Positions 1 through 4,917 of a stretch of 6,329 bases of DNA are shown piece by piece. The stretch is taken from contig CAIYNH010000553.1 of NCBI GenBank assembly GCA_903927495.1, forward strand, positions 1-6,329, written 5' to 3'. The DNA is from an uncultured beta proteobacterium. GTDB lineage: Bacteria > Pseudomonadota > Gammaproteobacteria > Burkholderiales > Burkholderiaceae_C. A program made the translations under genes and the position numbers. Numbering within the stretch: the stretch's first letter is position 1; the number at the start of each line of letters is the position of its first letter. A model generated the notes under the pieces. That model did not search any database and was not told where the DNA came from. It saw only the letters and a program-made list of their open reading frames with translations.

Positions 1-215
1 TCAATGGCATCGCCACCATCGGTCAAAGGTAAGACCAAGCGACACTTTTCATGCAAGATGATCGCCATGGGCGCAGCCGTGTGAACCAAGGCACCTTTGA
101 ACGCGATGTCGAGCAGTGTCACATTGAAAGAATGGTTGTGCAGATGCAAAACCACCGGCGCATGAAACGGTACGCGAGAAAAAATACGCTGACCATCAAC
201 AGGTTCTTTAATCAT
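1..215 (-). CDS. PilZ-domain protein (partial, N-terminal 71 residues)
   Basis: The first 71 codons of a PilZ-domain protein are visible; the rest lies beyond the left edge. PilZ domains bind cyclic di-GMP in the cytoplasm and affect motility, type IV pili or polysaccharide output. The RxxxR ligand motif is seen as R10-I-F-S-R14. The second motif, normally (D/N)xSxxG, appears as D36-I-A-F-K-G41, with Ala in place of Ser. The start ATG at 213-215 has an AGGAA ribosome-binding site 7 nt upstream (minus strand), and no other in-frame start competes. Stand-alone PilZ proteins are about 110-120 aa, so roughly 40-50 residues are missing. It points away from the tRNA gene and probably belongs to the host chromosome rather than the element. 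The family call is fairly secure from the motifs. The exact role is unknown, and the Ser-to-Ala change could weaken ligand binding. Confidence 0.8.
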   Translation of the reverse strand, partial: MIKEPVDGQRIFSRVPFHAPVVLHLHNHSFNVTLLDIAFKGALVHTAAPMAIILHEKCRLVLPLTDGGDAI

Positions 216-301
216 GACTGGTTCCTAGAACATTTTTGTAAGGTGTTTCATTTTGCCAAGCCCCGATGATAAGGCTACGCCAAATGCTCACCAACTCCGG
301 G

Positions 302-308
302 TTAGAAT
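302..308 (+). promoter_or_regulatory. Possible -10 box of the tRNA-Ser promoter
   Basis: TTAGAAT lies 9-10 nt upstream of the mature tRNA 5' end, and its TAGAAT part (303-308) matches five of six positions of the TATAAT consensus. No convincing -35 hexamer is present 16-18 nt further upstream, so this is only a plausible start region. Confidence 0.3.
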
Positions 309-317
309 TCGCGGCTT

Positions 318-407
318 GGAAGCGTGGCAGAGTGGTCGATTGCACCGGTCTTGAAAACCGGCGGTGTTTTACGACATCCGTGAGTTCGAATCTCACCGCT
401 TCCGCCA
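318..407 (+). tRNA. tRNA-Ser (anticodon UGA)
   Basis: A complete class II tRNA. The 5' acceptor strand GGAAGCG (318-324) pairs with CGCTTCC (397-403); the discriminator base is G404 and CCA is encoded at 405-407. The D stem is GCA/TGC (327-329 with 341-343). The anticodon stem CCGGT/ACCGG (345-349 with 357-361) closes a loop whose anticodon TGA is at 352-354, so it decodes UCA. A long variable arm (362-379, stem GGTGT/ACATC) is the hallmark of tRNA-Ser. The T arm GTGAG-TTCGAAT-CTCAC occupies 380-396. All stems are intact, so it should be functional. tRNA 3' ends are common integration sites for tyrosine-recombinase elements, and the foreign-looking DNA begins just downstream, which fits such an origin without proving it. 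Confidence 0.97.
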
Positions 408-450
408 AATACACTTGTAAGTCATTGATTTACAAGTGTATTTTTCTTTT
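407..450 (+). terminator. Rho-independent terminator of tRNA-Ser
   Basis: A perfect 14-bp inverted repeat (407-420 with 430-443) with a 9-nt loop is followed by a T-rich run (441-450). The stem starts on the terminal A of the encoded CCA, so transcription should stop right after the tRNA. On the minus strand no comparable T run follows the stem, so it acts mainly on plus-strand transcripts. Confidence 0.9.
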
Positions 451-508
451 ATGCGCGCGTAACACCAACATCCCACCCAACATAAAAAATTGATCGGGCT
501 TGGAGCAC

Positions 509-530
509 CCCTAAGACCTCGGTCTTAGGG
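509..530. repeat. 10-bp perfect inverted repeat
   Basis: CCCTAAGACC (509-518) and GGTCTTAGGG (521-530) are exact reverse complements separated by 2 nt. As RNA this would form a 9-bp stem with a four-base loop. Neither strand has a T run after it, so a simple terminator is unlikely. It could be an operator or a leftover from a mobile-element end. Confidence 0.6.
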
Positions 531-674
531 CTGGCTTGCTTGACGAAGCGCCACAGATTTCCGCGCAACTGGCCGCAAGTGCATCCCGCCGCATCGAAGT
601 CAGGTGCACTACCCCTCAAGGCGTTTCAGCGTGCCACGAACAATGGGCATCTGATTACCGGGTATGACTTTGGC

Positions 675-720
675 GCTCACCAAACCTGACCCACCCGTGC
701 TCACAGAAAGCTGACCCACC
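675..720. repeat. Imperfect direct repeats resembling IS-end binding sites
   Basis: Two copies of about 21-22 bp lie side by side: GCTCAC-n5-CTGACCCACC at 675-695 and GCTCAC-n6-CTGACCCACC at 699-720. The outer blocks are identical and the middle differs. Repeated GGTGGGTCAG-type blocks (minus-strand reading) recall the multiple transposase-binding repeats near the ends of IS21-family elements. That assignment is a recollection of style, and no IstA or IstB coding sequence is visible nearby. Confidence 0.45.
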
Positions 721-989
721 GGTTGCGCGACTGTTTGTTACTTGATGGCTTGCAGAAGACACAAGAGGGGCACTTTGAGTGGCCATCGGGGTTCTGTCCC
801 TCTTCGCCGTCCCCAGGTTCTTGGTTCTATAGAGGCGACGAGTATTGTGACGCGGGGGGGGAATTGGTTTTCTGCACTGGCGCAGGTATGGGTTTGGTGT
901 CCATAGATAACTCCATTTGAGTAAGTGTTGGTGGGTGAAATGCCCGCCAGAGGTGACCAGCGGTGCAATGGACATCAAGCCAGTGAAGA

Positions 990-1103
990 CCGGCTATTGA
1001 TGTACAGCAGGCTTTGCGCAGCGGCAAGACCATCAACCAGATTGGTCAAGAATTTGATGTCCACCCGGTGCAGGTCGGACTGTGGAAAGTGGCTCCGATT
1101 TGA
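990..1103 (+). pseudogene. IS3-family transposase OrfA fragment
   Basis: An open piece of 37 codons ending at TGA 1101-1103 contains a recognisable helix-turn-helix segment: Gln-Gln-Ala-Leu-Arg-Ser-Gly-Lys-Thr-Ile-Asn-Gln-Ile, then a Phe-Asp-Val-His-Pro-Val-Gln-Val stretch and Leu-Trp-Lys. The pattern of a basic region, KTINxIxxEF and VHPxQVxxWK is typical of the N-terminal DNA-binding domain of IS3-family OrfA proteins, which bind the terminal repeats. The frame is closed upstream by TGA (984-986) with no start codon, and it lacks the leucine-zipper half and any OrfB, so it is a non-functional remnant. An ATG at 968 lies in another frame 7 codons before its own stop, which suggests a small indel near the original start. 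It shows past insertion of an IS next to the tRNA. Confidence 0.6.
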
Positions 1104-1368
1104 GGGTCGTCAAGTAATTTGCTGGGCTGCTGGTCAAGTTTCGCGATGTGCATCAAATGGTTGAGCGGTCCGAGTAAAAACCCCACCGGCATTGCGCGCA
1201 GGCGGCGTTTTGGTCAGCGTGGTGATGGCTTCAAAGTGGTGGATCGGTTTTCGTTGTCATGGTGCTGGTGGCTGCGATGTAGTCTTCGCACTGGCGCTCG
1301 TATCCACACTCCAAACGGTACTACTTTTTACGAGCACCCGGTCACATTGACAGGCGCTACTTTCTCAC
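1104..1368. other. Unassigned gap between IS3 fragment and yfjJ-type gene
   Basis: No intact gene. Two minus-strand open pieces read somewhat like protein (1046-1192, 48 codons from an ATG; 1231-1320, 29 codons with no start), but neither carries a motif I recognise. Two related blocks, GGTACTACTTTTT near 1317-1329 and GGCGCTACTTTCT near 1353-1365, may be another pair of IS-end repeats. No terminator-like hairpin with a T run is seen just after the stop codon of the yfjJ-type gene. Confidence 0.35.
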
Positions 1369-2565
1369 CTATTTCAAGCGGCCCTGGTCAATGACGCGTG
1401 CTCCTCTGACTTTGAGTGCCTGGTCCTGTTGGCAGAGGTAAGTCACGATATCGAGCAGTACAGCGCGGCGTTCAACATCACTGCGACGGACAGTTCCTAT
1501 TCCCATGCGCTTGTAGGGATGCGGCGACATGCTGCAGTCCTGGTAGTCTCCCTGACCAAAGGTGACTTTCGTCCAGTATTGACCGACCTGTTGCGCGAGA
1601 TGTTGCAGACTTTGCACATCGTCCCCGCCAAAAAAGAGGATGAGGTGGTAGTGCAAACCGCGACCATCACAATTTTGCAGCTTCCAGATATACCCGCGCT
1701 CGTTGGAAAAAATCTTGTTTCGCCGCCGCTTGTTCAGGAAATCTTTGAAATCGCTAGATACACGCTCCACCGTCAATTCTTTGACCAGTTTGCGTGAGTA
1801 GCCCAGGTCAATCCGGAGCACGGTGAGAACTGGGTCGCTTTCCAACAGACCATCTATGTAAGCCGACTTGGTCCGGATGTTTGTCATGGTGTTGTTCAAA
1901 CGGTTTCGGCAGATCTTTTGGAACGCCGAGGTTTTCAACTCAGCGCTGACGCGATGTGCCAAACCCTTAAACAGATCGCAATGGAGCTGGTTCAGGCTTC
2001 TCGGACTCATTGCCGGCGCCGCATTGGCTTCAGTTCGGTGCCTGCGGATCTCCAGCTCATCATAAAGGCGGATAAACAATTTCACCGACTCACTGAATTC
2101 AAATTCCGAAAGCCCGGAGAGATCGGCGTCGAGAATGCGCGCCATGTAAGTGTTCTGGAGTTGTGCGAGACGTAGTGGCTTACGCTGCGGTGATCGTGAG
2201 CGGCCGGAAACAGCAGCAGCATCGAGGCGCAGTGTTGAGTCTGAAAATTGCTGAACCGTCTGAAGTTGTTCCAAAAGGGGGCCCCATCGCATTGGCATGA
2301 AAAAATCGCGGCAAACCCGATCTGGGTCAACTGCTACAAATATTGGCGGGGTAGGGCGCAAACCCACCACGAGATCACTCGGTTCAGCCTCCCAATTGAG
2401 TGGGCAGTAAAACCCGAGGTCGGGAGACTGAAAGGGAGGAAAAACTGCGGAACTCCTGACGGGAGCGGCTGCTTTTGTAAACTGACGAAAGGCCGTTAGT
2501 CCGTCCCCCATGGGGTACGGGGCGGCAGTGTTCTCCACTGACTGGGGGGTGGTGGTGTTGTGCAT
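1369..2565 (-). CDS. YfjJ/YagK-type (inovirus Gp2-like) protein, putative replication protein
   Basis: A 398-residue protein whose C-terminal half matches the YagK/YfjJ C-terminal domain family, also called inovirus-type Gp2. Seen directly: a strand-like segment V-L-R-I-D-L-G-Y (249-256), a His-Tyr-His (305-307) followed by a hydrophobic strand L-I-L-F-F and G-G, then a V-G-Q-Y-W segment (327-331), a G-I-G block (355-357), and a Tyr at 376 in I-V-T-Y-L. The hydrophobic-flanked His-x-His resembles motif 2 of HUH rolling-circle Rep proteins, so a nicking or replication role is a reasonable inference. In relatives I recall, the segment after the late Tyr contains a Lys (YLTK-like); here it reads Tyr-Leu-Cys-Gln. 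The roughly 200-residue N-terminal part is Pro/Ala-rich and unrecognised. The start ATG 2563-2565 lacks a good Shine-Dalgarno; Met19 is an alternative. It is the last gene of the alpA-led minus-strand series. Confidence 0.8.
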   Translation of the reverse strand: MHNTTTPQSVENTAAPYPMGDGLTAFRQFTKAAAPVRSSAVFPPFQSPDLGFYCPLNWEAEPSDLVVGLRPTPPIFVAVDPDRVCRDFFMPMRWGPLLEQLQTVQQFSDSTLRLDAAAVSGRSRSPQRKPLRLAQLQNTYMARILDADLSGLSEFEFSESVKLFIRLYDELEIRRHRTEANAAPAMSPRSLNQLHCDLFKGLAHRVSAELKTSAFQKICRNRLNNTMTNIRTKSAYIDGLLESDPVLTVLRIDLGYSRKLVKELTVERVSSDFKDFLNKRRRNKIFSNERGYIWKLQNCDGRGLHYHLILFFGGDDVQSLQHLAQQVGQYWTKVTFGQGDYQDCSMSPHPYKRMGIGTVRRSDVERRAVLLDIVTYLCQQDQALKVRGARVIDQGRLK

Positions 2566-2775
2566 ATGAAACTTGGCGTCGGGCTTACCAGCTACTGGAT
2601 GTCCCGCAATGGTGCGTGAATTGGGTCAAAACAGAACGAATGGGTAAGTTGTACCGTCAGATGGGTAAGTTGTACAACAAATTGCGGGCATGTTTACCGA
2701 GGCGTGGTCAGTGGCAGCCACCCAGGCGTTGGTCCAGTGAACTGGAACCGGGGTGACTGCAGACTGGTTCATCGG
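2566..2775. other. Spacer between the DUF3987 C piece and the yfjJ-type gene
   Basis: This 210-nt gap interrupts the otherwise compact minus-strand cluster. It contains the pair of 15-bp direct repeats (2640-2675), a 10-bp palindrome GTTGTACAAC (2669-2678) and a weak hairpin at 2731-2749 (CCAGT/ACTGG core) without a T run. It is a candidate origin or iteron region beside a putative Rep gene, or a scar of an inserted IS. Confidence 0.45.
2640..2675. repeat. Two 15-bp direct repeats with a 21-bp period
   Basis: ATGGGTAAGTTGTAC occurs exactly at 2640-2654 and again at 2661-2675. The 21-bp period is two helical turns, so a protein could bind both copies on one DNA face. The second copy overlaps the palindrome GTTGTACAAC. 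The location beside a Rep-like gene suggests iterons; repeated blocks near an IS end would look similar. Confidence 0.75.
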
Positions 2776-3306
2776 TTAATGGTGTTGCAATTGGTAGGGC
2801 TGAGAGTTCACGCTCAGCTCAACCCACCTGTCCCGTTCTTTCGCACCCTGTAAGAGGCGTATGCGTCCAAGCTGTGCAAGTATGGCGAGGGCGCTGTCCA
2901 GTCGCGCCTTGCTGCGAATTGCGCCATGACCGATCTGACAAAGAACGTTGCGCTTGATGCGGTACTCCCCGCGGGTTGCATAGTTGGAACGAAGCCATGC
3001 ATCCAGTGACATTGCATCCAGTTGCTCCTGAGGAATTGGCGGGGCAGGAGCAAAAATGCGTTTGAATTCCCCAAGGTACCATTCGCAAATTTGCAAAGCT
3101 TGGTTCACCGAATCCGCTTGAATTTCGCCACTGCGACCTTCAGACACGTGAAACAGTGCAGCCATCCTTGCAACGTTCTCGGCAGTCTTGGACGCGGCAT
3201 CTCGCACTTCACAGTACATTCCGCCGGGGTTGAGGTGATGTTCCACATGGTTGGCGAAATCCACCCAAAGTACCTTTGCGTTTGGAGAAAATTCAAGTGT
3301 TTTCAT
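2776..3306 (-). CDS. DUF3987 (YfjI-type) protein, C-terminal piece
   Basis: A 176-residue ORF corresponding to the C-terminal part of DUF3987/YfjI proteins. Residues 4-17 (LEFSPNAKVLWVDF) match the usual segment after the ATPase core. The D-A-A-S-K-T-A-E-N-V-A-R-M-A-A-L-F-H block (36-53) is the family's strongly conserved helical region. Residues 100-165 look like a small winged-helix-type tail ending in a strand (LGRIRLLQG). Start ATG 3304-3306 has AAGGAGG 6 nt upstream and overlaps the stop of the M piece by 4 nt (ATGA), a classic coupled-translation arrangement. Normally this segment is fused to the ATPase core, so it most likely works as a subunit of the N and M pieces. It uses the same reading frame as the N piece, while M lies in another frame. 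A single-protein origin by indels cannot be excluded. Confidence 0.85.
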   Translation of the reverse strand: MKTLEFSPNAKVLWVDFANHVEHHLNPGGMYCEVRDAASKTAENVARMAALFHVSEGRSGEIQADSVNQALQICEWYLGEFKRIFAPAPPIPQEQLDAMSLDAWLRSNYATRGEYRIKRNVLCQIGHGAIRSKARLDSALAILAQLGRIRLLQGAKERDRWVELSVNSQPYQLQHH

Positions 3307-3827
3307 ATCACGCCTCCTTCTTTTGCTGGTAAACGACCTTGACTAAGCAGTTCGGTCAAACGCTTTTGAAAGACTTCCAGTTTTGGGAATGTTGCCGTTT
3401 CGATTGATCGAATTGGACGCTGGCCCTGAGTGGATGCTGGGTCGCAGATCAGCGCGCGTGCAAAAAAGCCGTTGTCGCGTGCCAAACGGCCACGCCGCTT
3501 TATAAAGTCCTTAAATGTTTGGTACTGCACCAAAACGTTCAGGGTCAGTCGCGCCTCACGCACGGTGAAGCTTTCGGCATCCTTGCGATTTACCACTAAG
3601 TCTCCACCGTCCCACAGCGTGTTGAGCATCGGCAACTGACCAACAGCTCGCCCACTGAGAATCTGACCACCTTCGTCCGACATCAAGCCTGCCGAGCGAT
3701 GCACATCATGAAGATGCCAAGCGATGGCTTCGGGCGAGGCATCACGCAAAATCATGGTCCGTTTTTTCGGCTGCTTGGGTTTTTTTTCCAGATGTGCGCT
3801 GAGTTTTGCCTCGAGATTACTGATCAT
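3303..3827 (-). CDS. DUF3987 (YfjI-type) protein, middle piece (Walker B region)
   Basis: A 174-residue ORF covering the second half of the DUF3987 ATPase-like core. The segment G-L-M-S-D-E-G-G-Q-I-L-S-G (47-59) holds the acidic pair D51-E52 expected of a Walker B-like site. It is followed by L-W-D-G-G-D (71-76), the strand L-T-L-N-V-L-V-Q (94-101) and an arginine-rich block L-A-R-D-N-G-F-F-A-R (115-124), all in the family's usual order. Start ATG 3825-3827 is chosen because GGGAGG lies just upstream and homology begins here; the frame is open further upstream (to 3989), but that part is only a shadow of the N piece. It overlaps the N piece by 11 nt and the C piece by 4 nt. The P-loop is in the N piece, so a complete nucleotide site would need both chains. 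Confidence 0.85.
   Translation of the reverse strand: MISNLEAKLSAHLEKKPKQPKKRTMILRDASPEAIAWHLHDVHRSAGLMSDEGGQILSGRAVGQLPMLNTLWDGGDLVVNRKDAESFTVREARLTLNVLVQYQTFKDFIKRRGRLARDNGFFARALICDPASTQGQRPIRSIETATFPKLEVFQKRLTELLSQGRLPAKEGGVI
3313..3319 (-). promoter_or_regulatory. Strong Shine-Dalgarno of the C piece
   Basis: AAGGAGG on the minus strand lies 6 nt before ATG 3304-3306, inside the last codons of the M piece (Lys-Glu-Gly-Gly). It decides the start and supports independent or reinitiated translation of the C piece. Confidence 0.85.
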
Positions 3828-4308
3828 TTCGGACCTCCCGTGCTGCCAGATTTCGCAATTCAGAACGTAGCGCTTTCGCATGGATCGACCAGATTTGAAA
3901 ATCAGCCTGGTATTGCGTCCATTCTTCTTCGGCGGCCTGCTCGGAGGCGGTGTCGAATTCGCGAATTGGCTGCATGAACAGCTTGTCACAGCTTGTCTTT
4001 CGCTCGCCAGAGTCCGCGACTGTTATAACAAAAAGGCTACATGGCGACTCGATTCCGTTAGGGCGGCGAACGTCGAATCGGTGCTGACACGCCAGTGACA
4101 GCGCGCCAATCGCCGAGGCAAATGCGAGTTCAATTGGCGCCTGGACGGTTGCCTGCACCTCAGCCACTGCTTCGCGCAGGATTGGCGGGAGTGCAAAAAA
4201 GGGAAATGGATAATTTGGGGGAAACATAGGTAGTGAACTTTCTATAAATGTTCTGCGAATGACATTTGAAAAAGTGTTGATGAGTGGATCTCGCGGTTTG
4301 TTGACCAT
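3817..4308 (-). CDS. DUF3987 (YfjI-type) protein, N-terminal piece (P-loop)
   Basis: A 163-residue ORF matching the N-terminal part of DUF3987/YfjI proteins. The entry segment Y-P-F-P-F-F-A-L-P-P-I-L-R-E-A-V (33-48) and V-Q-A-P (55-58) are family landmarks. The Walker A-like loop A-D-S-G-E-R-K-T-S (98-106) is the characteristic SGERK variant. From about 120 to the end the chain is charged and helical, matching the linker that normally joins the P-loop to Walker B. The frame ends with TAA (3817-3819), and the M piece starts 11 nt before that end. The start ATG 4306-4308 has no evident Shine-Dalgarno; Met28 (ATG 4225-4227) is an alternative just before conserved sequence. It lies 183 nt downstream of alpA. 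DUF3987 proteins are primase/helicase-like ATPases of mobile elements by inference; their biochemistry is poorly defined. Confidence 0.85.
   Translation of the reverse strand: MVNKPRDPLINTFSNVIRRTFIESSLPMFPPNYPFPFFALPPILREAVAEVQATVQAPIELAFASAIGALSLACQHRFDVRRPNGIESPCSLFVITVADSGERKTSCDKLFMQPIREFDTASEQAAEEEWTQYQADFQIWSIHAKALRSELRNLAAREVRNDQ
3833..3839 (-). promoter_or_regulatory. Strong Shine-Dalgarno of the M piece
   Basis: GGGAGGT on the minus strand (GGAGG core 3834-3838) lies 6 nt before ATG 3825-3827, inside the last codons of the N piece. The ATG and the N-piece stop TAA overlap in an 11-nt segment, so ribosomes finishing N are placed for M. Confidence 0.85.
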
Positions 4309-4491
4309 CTAGGTCTGAAAATTTCAAGGCTCCGTTGTTAGATTGGCATTGTTGGGCGATAGCAGTTTTTAGAAAATTAGGTTCGTCTTGTCTTTGCAAT
4401 TTCCTCGCGTTGTTGTTACTGAGTGACGTGATCTCTGTTAGCGGCGTTGTTGAAAAGGTGGTGTGTTTTGCTTTGCTTTGGTTACTCTGGT
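4309..4491. other. alpA to DUF3987-N spacer
   Basis: An AT-rich 183-nt gap within the minus-strand cluster. A minus-strand frame stays open from just after the alpA stop to 4160, overlapping the N piece, but has only a weakly placed TTG (4399) as a start and a Gln/Asn/Ser-rich, motif-free product, so I do not call it a gene. No clear promoter is visible for the DUF3987 genes, which suggests co-transcription with alpA. Confidence 0.4.
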
Positions 4492-4725
4492 TCAGACCTC
4501 CTTTTGGTTAAAAATTTGTGGAGGAATCAAACTCAGGGCCACACGTAATTGGCCGACGTTCCAGCGGGTGTGCGCGCCGAATTTTTTTGGTTTTGGCAAT
4601 TGGTTCTTCCTAAGTCGCGACCAAATGGTAGGAACCTTACAGCCGAAGAGTCCTGCCACGACGTTCACGTCAACGTGAGCAGAGTCTGGGAGTTCATCAA
4701 ATTTGATAAGTGGGTCGGTATTCAT
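4492..4725 (-). CDS. alpA: AlpA-family DNA-binding regulator
   Basis: A 77-residue protein of the AlpA family (phage/island helix-turn-helix regulators related to MerR-type excisionase folds). The N-terminal L-P-D-S-A-H-V-D-V (12-20) leads into the helix-turn-helix V-V-A-G-L-F-G-C-K-V-P-T-I-W-S-R-L (22-38). The wing L-P-K-P-K-K-F-G (43-50) and R-W-N-V-G-Q-L-R (54-61) complete the signature. Length is normal for the family. In E. coli CP4-57, AlpA activates the integrase gene and thereby excision; here no integrase is present. The start ATG 4723-4725 has only a weak purine stretch upstream. It heads the minus-strand series and faces a divergent promoter across the 4726-4860 region, where its binding sites could lie. 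The stop TGA directly follows an AAGGAGGT sequence that has no start codon in range. Confidence 0.85.
   Translation of the reverse strand: MNTDPLIKFDELPDSAHVDVNVVAGLFGCKVPTIWSRLRKNQLPKPKKFGAHTRWNVGQLRVALSLIPPQIFNQKEV
4496..4503 (-). promoter_or_regulatory. Orphan Shine-Dalgarno at the end of alpA
   Basis: AAGGAGGT on the minus strand covers the last codons of alpA, as the strong sites at 3313 and 3833 cover the ends of their ORFs, but no ATG, GTG or TTG lies 4-12 nt downstream. It may mark the start of a lost gene or be coincidental. Confidence 0.4.
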
Positions 4726-4791
4726 GGTCTTTTTGGTCGCTTTGTTTCGTGTGTGTATTCTGCTAAGGCAAACGGGAACACTCCAGGAATG

Positions 4792-4829
4792 AAAAACCAG
4801 CTATTTCAGCGCCTTGACATTTGGTTTTT
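4792..4829. repeat. 8-bp inverted repeat spanning the divergent promoter region
   Basis: AAAAACCA (4792-4799) and TGGTTTTT (4822-4829) are exact reverse complements 22 nt apart. The right arm lies between the -35 and -10 boxes of the rightward promoter, so a bound dimer could control it. AlpA is the obvious candidate, but this is inference. Confidence 0.4.
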
Positions 4830-4841
4830 GTTTGTGATAAG
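4814..4841 (+). promoter_or_regulatory. Sigma70-type promoter reading rightwards
   Basis: A perfect -35 box TTGACA (4814-4819) is separated by 16 nt from GATAAG (4836-4841), which matches TATAAT at four of six positions and is preceded by TG-n (4833-4835), an extended -10. It points away from alpA into a region with no protein gene. Confidence 0.55.
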
Positions 4842-4887
4842 TGAGAAAAAATAATCGGCATAGGGGTCCCCCGCATTGGAAGACGCT

Positions 4888-4917
4888 CCACCGGGCATGC
4901 GGGTCCGCACCGGGTGG
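4888..4917. repeat. GC-rich hairpin
   Basis: The outer arms CCACC (4888-4892) and GGTGG (4913-4917) pair, followed inward by a G/G mismatch, two G-C pairs, a 2-nt bulge and TGCG/CGCA around a GGTC loop. The stem is stable but has no T run, so it is not a typical terminator. Confidence 0.5.

Larger units (their letters stand above)
444..989. other. Gene-free stretch with mobile-element debris
   Basis: No ORF here looks like a protein by composition or motif. What can be seen is a 10-bp perfect inverted repeat at 509-530, a pair of IS-end-like direct repeats at 675-720 and a run of eight G at 854-861. A short minus-strand open piece ends at a TAG near 615 and reads like protein, but it is too short to identify. 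The stretch is best read as decayed insertion-sequence material between the tRNA gene and the IS3 fragment. Confidence 0.5.

Noticed and set aside
51..269. Plus-strand 72-codon ORF at the left edge
   Set aside because: Shadow of the PilZ gene, whose minus-strand frame carries RxxxR and the second motif.
1046..1192. Minus-strand 48-codon ORF
   Set aside because: It lies opposite the IS3 OrfA fragment and has no motif or SD that supports it.
1429..1797. Plus-strand 122-codon ORF
   Set aside because: Antisense shadow of the YfjJ-type gene; the minus-strand frame carries the family motifs and this one has none.
2566..2619. Plus-strand 17-codon ORF starting ATG-AAA-CTT
   Set aside because: Very short, no good SD, antisense to the direction of the cluster; no support for a leader peptide.
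3828..3989. Upstream extension of the M-piece frame
   Set aside because: It is a Cys/Ser/Arg-rich shadow of the N piece; homology and the strong SD both place the start at 3827.
4160..4399. Minus-strand 79-codon ORF from a TTG
   Set aside because: Overlaps the start of the N piece in another frame, has a poorly spaced SD and no recognisable motif.
4549..4854. Plus-strand 101-codon ORF
   Set aside because: Antisense to alpA, which has a clear helix-turn-helix signature in its own frame.
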